Shown: one piece after another, positions 26,659-35,486 of the stretch
Layout: each line of letters begins with the position of its first letter
Position numbering within the stretch: the first letter of the stretch is position 1
Source of the DNA: an uncultured cyanobacterium
GTDB taxonomy: Bacteria > Cyanobacteriota > Cyanobacteriia > Cyanobacteriales > FACHB-T130
Direction of reading: 5' to 3'
Assembly (NCBI GenBank): GCA_936920195.1
Contig: CAKZHE010000085.1
Coordinates: 1-43,202 of the forward strand
DNA length: 43,202 nt
The notes under the pieces: generated by a model
Told to the model about the DNA's origin: nothing
What the model saw: the letters and a program-made list of their open reading frames with translations, nothing else
The model's database searches: none
Position numbers and translations under genes: made by a program

Positions 26659-27450
26659 TTAGGGACTACCAAAACCTCCCAAGGCAGTTTTACTAAAACT
26701 AGCTGCCCCTTGACTGGCTCGCACCGCTGACTGAGAAAACACCTGAAAGGCTTTGCGAATGTCATTTTTGCTATTTTTGGGGGTAATTACCCACTCATCG
26801 CGAATGCCCATCTCGCGGAAAACATCTTGGAAATTAGTGCTGCCATTATCAATTCCCATTGCCGCAATAATGTGATTTTCTGCCATCAACATATCTTTGA
26901 CAATGGAAGCTACTGTTTTGGCATTTGCCCTGGCAGAATGTTCGTCAGCCCCATCAGTAATAATTAGGGTAATAGTTCGCACAGGAACACCATTATCCGC
27001 AAATTCTTGCGACTTGGCTAACACTGTGCCTAATAATACCACAGTTTGATCGTATAGGGGCGTACCTTCATTGGGTTGGTAGTTCCCCGCATCCATTCGT
27101 ACTGCTTGTTCAATAGCACAATAGGGATAGAGAACATATCCATTGAGATAGCGATTGTGGGCGAGAATATTGTCTTTTTGTTTGGAAGAAATTAAAGCAT
27201 CTAGGACAGCATTGTGTCCATCTCGAACTGCTTGGGTATTCCCAGAATAGGCAATTGAACCGGAATCATCGGGCATGATAGTTAGAAGTACCACTTCGCT
27301 CGCCATCACATCATCGACACTTACGCCTAATCCAGCTTGAATTTGTGCGCCAATATCGACCACATTTAAAGCTTGGAAGGAAGCAGTAGAAAGTAAGCCT
27401 TCTTCTTGGGCAGATTGAAACAGATTATTGAGGTTAGGTGTTTGGCTCAT
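26659..27450 (-). CDS. VWA-domain protein, YegL-like in context
   Basis: A 263-aa cytosolic protein with a von Willebrand factor A fold. The metal-ion-dependent adhesion site is complete: D61-x-S63-x-S65 in PDDSGSI, the threonine in NEGTPLYDQ and the aspartate in LIITDGADEHS. No signal peptide or membrane segment is present. The C-terminal tail (QGAASFSKTALGGFGSP) is Ser/Gly-rich. It is the most downstream of four minus-strand genes that include a kinase and a PP2C phosphatase, the same trio as E. coli YegL/YegI/YegK. Its job there is unknown; VWA proteins commonly act as scaffolds. Its 3' third is duplicated at 25367-25611. Confidence 0.9.
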   Translation of the reverse strand: MSQTPNLNNLFQSAQEEGLLSTASFQALNVVDIGAQIQAGLGVSVDDVMASEVVLLTIMPDDSGSIAYSGNTQAVRDGHNAVLDALISSKQKDNILAHNRYLNGYVLYPYCAIEQAVRMDAGNYQPNEGTPLYDQTVVLLGTVLAKSQEFADNGVPVRTITLIITDGADEHSARANAKTVASIVKDMLMAENHIIAAMGIDNGSTNFQDVFREMGIRDEWVITPKNSKNDIRKAFQVFSQSAVRASQGAASFSKTALGGFGSP

Positions 27451-27734
27451 GATCGTTTTTAAGGTTGATAATGAATGGTGAAATTTCGTAGGGGCAATCC
27501 CCCCGTGGTTGCCCCGTTAAATTGCAGTCAGTAGTAGTCAGTAACGCACCGTTAACGTAGGCGGTGCGTTACGCTATCGCTAACGCACCCTACGTTTAAT
27601 TACTCGTTCCCAGGCTCTGCCTGGGAATGCCCATTGAGAGGCTCTGCCTCGTATGAGCGCCAAGCGAGGCAGAGCCTCTGGATATCGGTTCCCAGGCAGA
27701 GCCTAGGAACCAGTTCAATCAGTTCAAATGAGAT
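27451..27734. repeat. Three stacked palindromic repeat families between VWA and hydrolase genes
   Basis: In order come a GGGGCAA/TTGCCCC palindrome (27491-27515), a GGTGCGTTACGCT-type palindrome (about 27541-27592) and a long copy of the CCAGGC-TCTGCCTGG / GAGGCAGAGCCTC family (27603-27715). No gene is present. Confidence 0.85.
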
Positions 27735-28781
27735 TTAGAAAGAAATATCAGGCCATTGATTGATGGCAGTGGTAGATTTAACTAGGTGCATTCCAGCTTT
27801 GGCAAAGCGGCGAAAAGCCTCTTCTCCTTGGTCGGTAAAATCTACTATCCCAGGAACAACAACGGGAGAAGTACAATCTTCTAGTAGATACACTTTTTTG
27901 GCTAAATTGGGGTCTTGGACTTGAATTTCAGTTAACAAATCATCAATTGTCCAAGCCACACAATGACTCTTAGCTTGCCCCGCAATAATTACTGCATCAT
28001 ATTCCAATAGTTTCTGAATAAATCGGGCATTCTTTTGGGCAATTGGTCGTCCATCCGCACCGTCTAAAACTTCCGGACGAAGGACGGAATAATTCTCAGT
28101 TAATGGATTGCCACCTTTGATTTCAAACCCTGTTTGACTATGGCGAGCAATGCAGTGGAAAAATAGCGCTTCTTCCACTGAGGAAACTAAGGCATGACCA
28201 ATCCCGCCCAGAATAGAATGATAAGGCCAAATAATTAGGGGATATTTGCCGCCATCGCTGAGTTTTTGGACGTAATGTAGGGCATGACGTTGTAAAGCTA
28301 AGTAGTTTCCTTGGGCAACGCTCCAGGCAATAGCCGGGTTAACTTTCCATTTGCCACTATTCACATCCGCGAGGGGAATTACTGTCATGGGTGCGGGATG
28401 TTCGCCAGCATCATTAATCCAAAATATCGGATGGAAAATCTGCATGGCGGTGTGAGTATCCATTGTCGGATAAATGGCGGTAATTGTCCCCAAATGACGA
28501 TAAATAAATTCGCACAGGCGGACGTTATCATCAATGGCTCCCGTGCCAGAACGTCCAGATACAAATAATTCAAATTTAGGGATACAAAAGGTATTTTGGG
28601 CATCAATAATCATCAAGCAAATGCGAGTTTTATCTTTTGCGGCTGGTTGAATATTTTGTTGTTTTGCCCAGGCTGCGGCTTCGGGAGCGCGTTCTTGGTA
28701 AAGGACTCGCCAGACTTCGCCAACTTTCTTGGCATCGAAGTGGGTAGGAATTGGTAAAGGATTAATGGTTTTGGTAGTCAT
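27735..28781 (-). CDS. Isochorismatase-fold hydrolase, nicotinamidase-like
   Basis: A 348-aa cysteine hydrolase behind an excellent AGGAG site (6-nt spacing). The catalytic triad of the nicotinamidase family is visible: D60 (MIIDAQNTFC), K222 (GFEIKGGNPLTENYS) and C274 (IIAGQAKSHCVAW). Metal-type residues D108, H110 and H117 (TMDTHTAMQIFHPIFW) favour nicotinamidase over isochorismatase. It is longer than a typical nicotinamidase (about 200 aa), with about 50 extra residues at the N-terminus and a broad insert. It probably hydrolyses nicotinamide or a related amide; this is inference. Neighbours are a kinase, a phosphatase and an NrtR-like regulator. Confidence 0.88.
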   Translation of the reverse strand: MTTKTINPLPIPTHFDAKKVGEVWRVLYQERAPEAAAWAKQQNIQPAAKDKTRICLMIIDAQNTFCIPKFELFVSGRSGTGAIDDNVRLCEFIYRHLGTITAIYPTMDTHTAMQIFHPIFWINDAGEHPAPMTVIPLADVNSGKWKVNPAIAWSVAQGNYLALQRHALHYVQKLSDGGKYPLIIWPYHSILGGIGHALVSSVEEALFFHCIARHSQTGFEIKGGNPLTENYSVLRPEVLDGADGRPIAQKNARFIQKLLEYDAVIIAGQAKSHCVAWTIDDLLTEIQVQDPNLAKKVYLLEDCTSPVVVPGIVDFTDQGEEAFRRFAKAGMHLVKSTTAINQWPDISF

Positions 28782-28822
28782 ATTTTCTCCTAAAATTTCT
28801 AAACTTTTACTACATTGATTTG

Positions 28823-28845
28823 GAGACGTTCCACCGGAACGTCTC
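28823..28845. repeat. GAGACGTTCC / GGAACGTCTC hairpin repeat
   Basis: A 10-bp perfect inverted repeat with a 3-nt loop, followed by CTACGAACTGGGATAACCCAA. It is the inverse of the same motif inside the element at 6479-6700 (6583-6619). Confidence 0.8.
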
Positions 28846-28909
28846 TACGAACTGGGATAACCCAACATTTTTGAAATGGTTAATAAATTTCATGGCTGCT
28901 CCTAAATTT

Positions 28910-30772
28910 TCAAGCGATTTTTAGCAAGTTGATTTGCCGCTGATTGATAACATATAAACCTTGTTCGCTGGCTAATAATTGACTGCTGGCATTGACAAAA
29001 GGTTCGGTATCGGGAAATTCTTTGGTTTTAACTATTTGTCCATTTTGCAGTTCTACTCGCACTACACCATCATCGGTAGCGGCAAGAAGAAATTTACCTG
29101 CGGCACATTTTCCTCCTAAAGATGCTAGCCAAGAATTATCGCCTCGTTCTGCTTCGGCTGTGGCTTCAATTGTGCCATTGCTGCGAATAATGGTGCAGCG
29201 ATTAATGATTCTACCTGCTTCTTGAGTTGCCCAGAAAAACCAGCATCTCTCATCGGCAAATGTGCAGGTGGCATCAATTAATTGTCCTGGTGAAAAGGGA
29301 ATTTTTACGGTATCATTAATTCCTCTCCTGTTAGTATCAAATACAAAGGCGACATTCAGGTTTCCGGCTCGATAGAAACCAAAACCAAAATTATTTCCTA
29401 CCCAAAAATGAGTTTGTCCGGCTAATACATCGCCAATATATTCAGCGCCTAAATTGCCGTCTCGCAATAATTGTCCGCTATAAGTCCAATAACGTCCATA
29501 TTCGTTGACATCAAAGCTGTCAATGGCTAATCGTTCGGAATTTTGGTAGGGAATTAAGGAAATTAATTGTCCTTGTTTAGCAATCAAGGTGGTTTTGCCT
29601 TTGATTCTAAATTGTAATTCTGGATCTAGGTTGCCGCTGAGAACCACAAAGTTATCTTCGCGCCGAAATTCACCACTTTGATGATATAACCATTGAATTT
29701 TCTGGTTTTGTAAGCTGGCAAATAAAATAATTCCTTCGGTGGCAAAGATGCGGTTGGCGGTGACTGTTCCCCGAACTATGACAGTTAAAGTTGCGGAAAG
29801 TTGCGGTAAGGTGGTAGTAATGGTGGTACAGTTGGGACAAGTGTTTCTAGCATATTCAATCCCACAGGTTTGACAGGTTTGCCATTGCAGGTTGTCGAGG
29901 AGCGATCGCTCAAATTTCCCCCTTCGATCTTGCTCAAAGATTTGATGAAAGTAGTGCAATAAATTGTCAGGTAACACTTGATAAGGAACGGCGGGTTTAG
30001 GATATTTAACTTCGGGATGAAAAACAGTAATTCGATGCAATGGTCTGGCATCATGGGCAATCCTTTTCGTGGGATCTTTCGGTCGATAAACTCCACCGTA
30101 GGGATCTACAAATAAAAGAGATTGCATTAACATCACTGTAAAAGCATACCAATCAGAGTTAACTGAATGGGGTTGGTTTAACAAAGGGCGATCGCCATCA
30201 GGATCGCACAATAGGGGATCGACAAATCTGGCGGTAAAGACTTTGCTGAGAAATCCCCCGTATTGGAAGGAATCGGCATCAATTAAATAGGGTTGATTAG
30301 ATTTAATTAAGACGTTTAAATCGTTGAAGTCTCCTAATACGACTTGAGCTTGATGAATCTGCTCTACAATATTGTGTAATTGTTGAAATATTGCCACTAC
30401 AGATTGGTTGGTAATACCTGCTTGTCGAAAGGCGCGATCGCTATATTTCATTAAAGTAGCGGCTCCCTGAATTAAGGGCATGGTATAACCTAATATAGTT
30501 TGCCTTTTTTTATCAGTAGCTAAACTTTCGGGGCGAATTACATAGCTAGGTAAATTTTGGGGGAATTGGGGTAATTTCCGTTGGCGTTCGGCAAGGCGAT
30601 CGCGTGCCGCCTGTTGTTCCATTAAGTTACCTTGATAGTCGGGATGATTGGGTGGCTTAAAAAGTTTTAAAGCTTTACCATTGCCAAGATCGTAAACGTC
30701 TGCTTCGCCACCTTTGCCGATGGCTTTGCTAGGATGGAGAGGGATTTTTTTGCCGTTGAGATAAACATCCAT
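28910..30772 (-). CDS. Protein kinase with zinc ribbon and C-terminal beta-rich domain (YegI-like)
   Basis: A 620-aa soluble protein from the ATG at 30772; a TTG at 30790 adds 6 residues. The kinase domain spans about residues 1-280, with a glycine loop IGKGGEADVY (18-27), K36 in ALKLF, the catalytic loop VVLGDFNDLNVL (D148, N153) and a metal-binding D165 in YLIDADSF. The HRD and DFG motifs have thus changed to LGD and DAD, as in YegI-type kinases. A four-cysteine zinc ribbon follows (C300, C303, C312, C315). The last 300 residues are beta-strand rich and could form a propeller-like sensor. It lies between a PP2C gene and a nicotinamidase-like gene, so phosphatase and kinase probably act on shared targets. 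Confidence 0.88.
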   Translation of the reverse strand: MDVYLNGKKIPLHPSKAIGKGGEADVYDLGNGKALKLFKPPNHPDYQGNLMEQQAARDRLAERQRKLPQFPQNLPSYVIRPESLATDKKRQTILGYTMPLIQGAATLMKYSDRAFRQAGITNQSVVAIFQQLHNIVEQIHQAQVVLGDFNDLNVLIKSNQPYLIDADSFQYGGFLSKVFTARFVDPLLCDPDGDRPLLNQPHSVNSDWYAFTVMLMQSLLFVDPYGGVYRPKDPTKRIAHDARPLHRITVFHPEVKYPKPAVPYQVLPDNLLHYFHQIFEQDRRGKFERSLLDNLQWQTCQTCGIEYARNTCPNCTTITTTLPQLSATLTVIVRGTVTANRIFATEGIILFASLQNQKIQWLYHQSGEFRREDNFVVLSGNLDPELQFRIKGKTTLIAKQGQLISLIPYQNSERLAIDSFDVNEYGRYWTYSGQLLRDGNLGAEYIGDVLAGQTHFWVGNNFGFGFYRAGNLNVAFVFDTNRRGINDTVKIPFSPGQLIDATCTFADERCWFFWATQEAGRIINRCTIIRSNGTIEATAEAERGDNSWLASLGGKCAAGKFLLAATDDGVVRVELQNGQIVKTKEFPDTEPFVNASSQLLASEQGLYVINQRQINLLKIA

Positions 30773-30830
30773 GATTTTTTTGACAGCCAATAGAATTCTT
30801 CGTATTCAGGATTTATGCACCTATCCTAAA

Positions 30831-30921
30831 AATAGGGGCAACCACGGGAGAATAGGGGCAACCACGGGAGAATAGGGGCAACCACGGGAGAATAGGGGCA
30901 ACCACGGGGGGATTGCCCCTA
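30831..30921. repeat. Four tandem 20-bp half-palindromes of the GGGGCAA family
   Basis: AATAGGGGCAACCACGGGAG occurs exactly at 30831, 30851 and 30871. A fourth unit at 30891 runs on into GGGGGATTGCCCCTAC, the missing right arm. Only the last unit can form the full palindrome, while the left arm has been amplified. It fills the gap between the kinase and PP2C genes. Confidence 0.9.
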
Positions 30922-30924
30922 CAG

Positions 30925-31719
30925 CTAACGCTTTCTAATCGCAATTAAAGTAGTATCATCTGACAGCAACCCTAAAGATTTGGTAATTTGGTGATTTTGC
31001 CAGTCTGGTTTAATGACTTCGTTGTTAATTAAAGCTAGACGGCGACGTACCATATCTGAATTAATAAAATAGCGATCTTCTTGCCAAAATTGACTAATTG
31101 TGCCAACTGTTTCTGGCTTTCCTGGTAAGTTCTTTTCTGCCCCTTGGATTAAATCAATTACTCCATCCGTCCCAATTAAAATTGAGGAAACTTCCGCAAT
31201 GGGCAATTGATGATGAATCTGAAATTGCCACTCCGAAGCCGATCTTTCTAGCAATCCATAGGCTAAATAGGGCGGGGCATTGTCGGCAAAGGGACCTAAT
31301 GATAAAATTTCCCCATTGAGTGCGATCGCACCATCTCCTAATGAAAAAGTTGTCACTCCACTTGGTAAAATCAGCGCTCCCACAATGGTAAATAAAAAGT
31401 AGTCGTTGACGGTTTCCGATAAGTTCCCTCCCATCCCCCGCACCAAAGTTTCCAATTGATCTAAAACCTCTTGTCGCACCTCTTCCCAAAAGTTATTTGA
31501 CTGACTAACTAGATGGCGCTGAATAGCTGCCGCAATTAGCCGTACACCAATTTTTGCCCCTACTTCGCTATGTTTACCGCTACCACAACCATCGCTGACG
31601 ATCGCGATCGCCATTTCTTCGGTAACATAACTGTAATAGGCATCTTGATTATTTTTCCCAGTTCTCAGATGGTTAGTTCCGGCAATCGAACCCGCCGCCA
31701 GTTCAAATAGTCTTTTCAT
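30925..31719 (-). CDS. PP2C-family protein Ser/Thr phosphatase (YegK-like)
   Basis: A 264-aa phosphatase from the ATG at 31719; a GTG at 31743 adds 8 residues and neither has a clear ribosome binding site. The metal-binding aspartates of the PP2C (PPM) family are present: D26 in GKNNQDAYYS, D43 in IVSDGCGSGKHSE, LGDGAIAL, IGTDGVIDLI and LLSDDTTLIAI. It would remove phosphate from Ser/Thr in the cytosol. It is transcribed towards the kinase gene from a promoter region shared with the divergent Nudix regulator. In E. coli yegK codes for the phosphatase of the matching trio. Confidence 0.9.
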   Translation of the reverse strand: MKRLFELAAGSIAGTNHLRTGKNNQDAYYSYVTEEMAIAIVSDGCGSGKHSEVGAKIGVRLIAAAIQRHLVSQSNNFWEEVRQEVLDQLETLVRGMGGNLSETVNDYFLFTIVGALILPSGVTTFSLGDGAIALNGEILSLGPFADNAPPYLAYGLLERSASEWQFQIHHQLPIAEVSSILIGTDGVIDLIQGAEKNLPGKPETVGTISQFWQEDRYFINSDMVRRRLALINNEVIKPDWQNHQITKSLGLLSDDTTLIAIRKR

Positions 31720-31749
31720 AGGTGCTTGGTGTTGCTCATACACTTATGA

Positions 31750-31768
31750 TAGTGTGGATAAAACACAA
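31750..31768. promoter_or_regulatory. Candidate operator in the PP2C/NrtR divergent region
   Basis: TAGTGT at 31750-31755 and ACACAA at 31763-31768 form an imperfect palindrome with a 7-nt centre, in the only short non-coding gap between the two divergent genes. NrtR proteins bind palindromes near their target genes, but I could not compare this with a known cyanobacterial NrtR box. Confidence 0.25.
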
Positions 31769-31797
31769 CGTCAATAGTTTTGGCAAAAATTCCCATT

Positions 31798-32490
31798 ATG
31801 CCCCACACCTACGAGTTTCCCAGACCTGCTCTGACAGTCGATTGCGTCGTCTTTGGCCTAGACGAACAAAACTTATTGAAGGTAATGTTGATTAAAAGGA
31901 ATTTGACCCCTTTTCGGGACGAGTGGGCGCTTCCTGGTGGCTTTGTCCGCATTAGCGAATCCCTGGAATCAGCCGCCATGCGGGAATTGCACGAAGAAAC
32001 CGGGATTGAAAAAGTCTTTTTGGAACAACTTTATACCTTTGGCGACTTGAATCGAGATCCCCGCGATCGCGTTGTCACCGTGGCGTATTATGCTTTAGTA
32101 AATCTCGCTGAACAGAAAATTCGTCCTCAAACCGATGCCAGTGCCGCTGCTTGGTTTCCCATCTCAGATCTGCCGCCCCTAGCCTTCGATCATGACCGAA
32201 TTTTAGCCACAGCGATCGCCCGATTAAAAGGCAAAGTTCGTTATGAGCCGATTGGTTTTGAATTGCTGCCGAAAAAATTTACCCTTTCTCAGTTGCAAAA
32301 GTTATATGAAACTGTTTTAAATACCAAACTAGACAAGCGAAATTTCCGCAAAAAAATCCTCAGTATGGATCTTTTAATTGATTTAAATGAAATGCAAAAA
32401 GATGTTGCCCACCGTGCTGCCAAGCTTTATCGGTTTGATGAACAAAAATATCGCAAGCTCAAGCAAAGAGGATTTAACTTTGAAATTTAA
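31798..32490 (+). CDS. nrtR: Nudix-domain regulator of NAD metabolism, NrtR-like
   Basis: A 230-aa protein from ATG 31798; a TTG at 31780 is the alternative. The N-terminal Nudix domain has an intact box, G48-x5-E54-x7-R62-E63-L64-x-E66-E67-x-G69 ([15 protein letters not shown] then RELHEETGI). The C-terminal part ([36 protein letters not shown]) matches the winged-helix domain of NrtR. NrtR represses NAD(+) biosynthesis and salvage genes and responds to ADP-ribose. Because the Nudix box is complete, it may also be a hydrolase. The divergent phosphatase-kinase-nicotinamidase-VWA cluster is the obvious target candidate. Confidence 0.88.
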   Translation: MPHTYEFPRPALTVDCVVFGLDEQNLLKVMLIKRNLTPFRDEWALPGGFVRISESLESAAMRELHEETGIEKVFLEQLYTFGDLNRDPRDRVVTVAYYALVNLAEQKIRPQTDASAAAWFPISDLPPLAFDHDRILATAIARLKGKVRYEPIGFELLPKKFTLSQLQKLYETVLNTKLDKRNFRKKILSMDLLIDLNEMQKDVAHRAAKLYRFDEQKYRKLKQRGFNFEI

Positions 32491-32500
32491 CTGGACTGTG

Positions 32501-32556
32501 GGGTGGTGGGGTGATGGGGTGATGGGGTGATGGGGTGATGGGGTGATGGGGTGATG
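32501..32556. repeat. Short tandem repeat, GGGGTGAT 8-mers
   Basis: One GGGGTGGT followed by six exact GGGGTGAT units. Its complement, ATCACCCC, also makes up tracts at 36020-36093 (variant) and 38455-38490. Confidence 0.95.
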
Positions 32557-32557
32557 C

Positions 32558-32667
32558 TCGTTCCCAGGCTCTGCCTGGGAATGCCTATTGAGAGGCTCTG
32601 CCTCGGATGACAAAGCGAGGCAGAGCCTCGCGATTCGGTTCCCAGGCCGAGCCTAGGAACCAGTTCA
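32558..32667. repeat. Copy of the CCAGGC...GCCTGG / GAGGCAGAGCCTC repeat family
   Basis: It has the same order of two hairpins as at 27603-27715, and both end in AGGAACCAGTTCAA. It lies between the NrtR-like gene and mgtC, which converge here. Confidence 0.85.
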
Positions 32668-32745
32668 AGGGAAGTTAGAATATCGAAAAACTCAGTTTGG
32701 TCACCCATTCTCGAAATTTCGCTTTCTCCTATCCCAAATCAAATT

Positions 32746-33201
32746 TTAATTGTGAGGTTCAACTTTCTTTAAAATTCGCAGTATTGCCACGCACAACACC
32801 GCGCCAATGATTGCTAAATACCACAAACCACACCCAGCGGCAATTCCTAAAGCTGCCGATACCCAAATCGCTGCGGCTGATGTCAATCCATGAACTTCTT
32901 CTTGTGCCATTCCGGGCGGCGTAGCTCGCAAAATTTCCCCCGCGCCTAAAAAACCTACCCCAGTGGCGATACCTTGGATAGTGCGACTGATACCATCGGG
33001 ATTGTGTTGAGGACTAACAGCAATAGGAATTAAAATAAATAGCGCTGCGCCTAAACTGACAAGCATATGGGTTCTTAAACCAGCGGGTTTGTGCTTTAGT
33101 TGGCGCTCAACTCCCACAATTGCCCCTACCAGCAAGGCAATCCCTAGGCGAAAGAGGATATCTAGGAAGTCTGAAAGAGAAATCTGGGCAGTAGCTAACA
33201 C
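32746..33201 (-). CDS. MgtC/SapB family membrane protein
   Basis: A 151-aa protein starting at GTG 33201, with about four hydrophobic segments. Family features are FRLGIALLVGAIVGVERQ, KPAGLRTHMLVSLGAALF, IATGVGFLGAGEIL and GLTSAAAIWVSAALGIAAG. MgtC-type proteins sit in the inner membrane and influence F-type ATPase and growth in low magnesium. Many cyanobacterial members lack the C-terminal soluble domain, as here. It is divergent from ilvC with a 141-bp gap. Confidence 0.9.
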   Translation of the reverse strand: MLATAQISLSDFLDILFRLGIALLVGAIVGVERQLKHKPAGLRTHMLVSLGAALFILIPIAVSPQHNPDGISRTIQGIATGVGFLGAGEILRATPPGMAQEEVHGLTSAAAIWVSAALGIAAGCGLWYLAIIGAVLCVAILRILKKVEPHN

Positions 33202-33342
33202 AGTTGGAAAAAATTAACTCTCACCCCAGTTTAGTTGTTCTTCAAAGAGAGCGCTCGGTTTGCCGCTCCAATGAAAGTGGGAATACTTTGATATAATTTG
33301 GAGTTTGCGGTATTACAAAGCTTGCTTGCAGGAGACGCTCTT

Positions 33343-34338
33343 ATGGCCCGGATGTATTATGACACAGATGCTAATTTAGACTTATTAGCCGGGAAAACCA
33401 TTGCTATTATCGGTTACGGTTCCCAAGGTCACGCTCACGCCCTCAATCTGAAAGATAGTGGCATTAATGTGATTGTGGGGTTGTATCCCGGCAGCAAGTC
33501 GGCGGAAAAGGCTCAGGGAGCAGGATTAACGGTGAAGCCAGTCAATGAGGCGGCTGCGGCTGCGGATTTGATTATGATTTTGCTGCCGGATGAAGTCCAA
33601 AAAACTGTCTATAAAAATGAAATTGAACCCCACCTGAAGGAAGGGAAAACTTTAGCTTTTGCCCACGGCTTTAATATTCACTTTGCCCAAGTTGTGCCGC
33701 CTGCCAATGTGGATGTGATTATGGTAGCGCCCAAGGGACCGGGGCATTTGGTACGTCGGACTTACGAACAAGGGGAGGGAGTTCCTTGTTTGTTTGCAGT
33801 TTATCAAAATGCTTCGGGACAAGCTCGCGATCGCGCTTTGGCTTACGCTAAGGGGATTGGGGGAACTCGCGCTGGTATCTTGGAAACTAGCTTCCGGGAA
33901 GAAACGGAAACTGATTTATTTGGGGAACAGGTGGTATTGTGCGGTGGTTTAAGCGCCCTAATCAAAGCTGGTTTTGAGACTTTGGTGGCAGCAGGATATC
34001 AGCCAGAGTTAGCCTATTTTGAATGCTTGCACGAAGTTAAACTGATTGTTGACTTGGTGGTGGAAGGCGGTTTAGCCAAGATGCGCGACAGTATTTCTAA
34101 TACGGCGGAGTATGGCGATTATACTCGCGGACCCAGAATTGTCACTGATGCAACTCGCGCGGAAATGCGGAAGATTTTGCAGGAAATTCAATCCGGGCAG
34201 TTTGCACGGGAATTTGTGTTAGAAAATCAAGCTGGTAAACCGGGGTTTACTGCTATGCGTCGTCAGGAAGCCGAACACCCGATTGAAGAGGTGGGTAAGG
34301 ATTTGCGAGCAATGTTTAGCTGGTTGAAGAAGGTTTAG
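33343..34338 (+). CDS. ilvC: Ketol-acid reductoisomerase
   Basis: A 331-aa enzyme that converts 2-acetolactate to 2,3-dihydroxy-isovalerate with NADPH and Mg2+ in branched-chain amino-acid synthesis. The start ATG 33343 has AGGAG 8 nt upstream and gives the usual class I length; an upstream in-frame TTG at 33298 would add 15 residues. Signatures are [52 protein letters not shown] and [14 protein letters not shown]. Everything looks intact. Confidence 0.96.
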   Translation: MARMYYDTDANLDLLAGKTIAIIGYGSQGHAHALNLKDSGINVIVGLYPGSKSAEKAQGAGLTVKPVNEAAAAADLIMILLPDEVQKTVYKNEIEPHLKEGKTLAFAHGFNIHFAQVVPPANVDVIMVAPKGPGHLVRRTYEQGEGVPCLFAVYQNASGQARDRALAYAKGIGGTRAGILETSFREETETDLFGEQVVLCGGLSALIKAGFETLVAAGYQPELAYFECLHEVKLIVDLVVEGGLAKMRDSISNTAEYGDYTRGPRIVTDATRAEMRKILQEIQSGQFAREFVLENQAGKPGFTAMRRQEAEHPIEEVGKDLRAMFSWLKKV

Positions 34339-34362
34339 GTTGACATACTCCCCAGCCAATCC

Positions 34363-34458
34363 GGAAGGGCTGAAGCCCAACTACAAACCGAGTAGAACTT
34401 AAAAGTTTGTAGTTGGGCTTCAGCCACTATCCGGAAGGGCTGAAGCCCAACTACAAAC
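34363..34458. repeat. Three arms of the TAGTTGGGCTTCAGCC repeat; bidirectional stop between ilvC and prx
   Basis: GTTTGTAGTTGGGCTTCAGC at 34405 onward pairs perfectly over 21 bp with the arm at 34438-34458. A third, parallel arm lies at 34363-34388. The large hairpin separates two convergent genes and could stop transcription from both sides. It is a variant of the element ends at 6479 and 8216. Confidence 0.75.
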
Positions 34459-34556
34459 TTCCTGTGGTTTTTTACTTGAACTGCGATCGCATCATCCCGC
34501 AAATCAGTTCTAAATTTAAATCCCCCTAAATCCTCCTTTTTGAAGGTGGACTTAGA

Positions 34557-35195
34557 TTACTTGTTCGGCTGAGGAGTTAAGCGCAGATAAGGCTTAACAG
34601 CAGTATAACCTTTGGGAAACTTCTGTTTTAACTCTTCGGGATCTTGAATTGAGGGGACAATCACGCAATCACCGCCATCTTGCCAGTTAGCTGGAGTAGC
34701 TACGCTGTAGTTGTCGGTGAGTTGTAAGGAATCAATCACTCGCAACAGTTCGTCAAAATTCCGCCCGGTACTGGCGGGATAAGTGAACGTCAACCGGAGT
34801 TTTTTGTTGGGGTCAATGATAAATACCGACCGCACTGTTAAAGTGTTGTTGGCATTGGGGTGGATCATATCGTAAAGGTCAGATACTTTCCGATCCGGAT
34901 CTGCCAGAATGGGATAGTTGAGTTGGACGCTTTGAGTTTCTTCAATATCGCCTACCCAACCTTGGTGAGAATTCACATCGTCTACGCTCAGTGCCAGCAC
35001 TTTGGTATTGCGCTTGTCAAATTCTGGCTTCAGACGGGCAACTTCGCCTAATTCGGTGGTGCAAACCGGAGTAAAGTCCTTGGGATGGGAGAATAGCACT
35101 ACCCAGCTATCCCCTGCCCAGTCATAAAAATTAATTTCGCCTGCTGTCGAGGCTTGGGTAAAATTGGGAACTTGATCGCCTAATCGAAGGGTCAT
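34557..35195 (-). CDS. 1-Cys peroxiredoxin (Prx6 type)
   Basis: A 212-aa cytosolic peroxidase that reduces H2O2 and alkyl hydroperoxides. The ATG at 35195 has AGGAAG at good spacing and gives the normal N-terminus (MTLRLGDQVPNFTQAS). The frame remains open to 35246, which is unlikely to be used. The peroxidatic cysteine is C45 in PKDFTPVCTTELG. The long C-terminal arm (SVFIIDPNKKLRLTFTYP, NYSVATPANWQDGGDCVIVP) is typical of the Prx6 subgroup. It converges on ilvC. Confidence 0.95.
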   Translation of the reverse strand: MTLRLGDQVPNFTQASTAGEINFYDWAGDSWVVLFSHPKDFTPVCTTELGEVARLKPEFDKRNTKVLALSVDDVNSHQGWVGDIEETQSVQLNYPILADPDRKVSDLYDMIHPNANNTLTVRSVFIIDPNKKLRLTFTYPASTGRNFDELLRVIDSLQLTDNYSVATPANWQDGGDCVIVPSIQDPEELKQKFPKGYTAVKPYLRLTPQPNK

Positions 35196-35486
35196 AACTG
35201 AACTTCCTGTGAACTTAGAGAGGGAGATATTTGTCGATCGTGCCACAAAAGTCCACTTTTCCGATCGGAATTCAGATATTTTTAGGATTTGTGGCAGATG
35301 TTGATTTGTACCAGGTCAGGGGTTTTTGTCTAGGGGCGTTACCCGGCCTGTAGGATCTCAGGATATCATTATTGGGAATTCTGGTTTGCTCGATCGCGGC
35401 ACTAGATGAGAGGATAGAAAGCAAAAGTTAAAGTCTTAGCCACGATGTTTGCTGTCATCTGGCTTTTTTAAGGAGGAAGGAAATTA

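Noticed and set aside
30831-30921. Possible CRISPR array
   Set aside because: The 20-bp units abut directly with no spacers and are halves of a known palindrome in this window; no cas genes.
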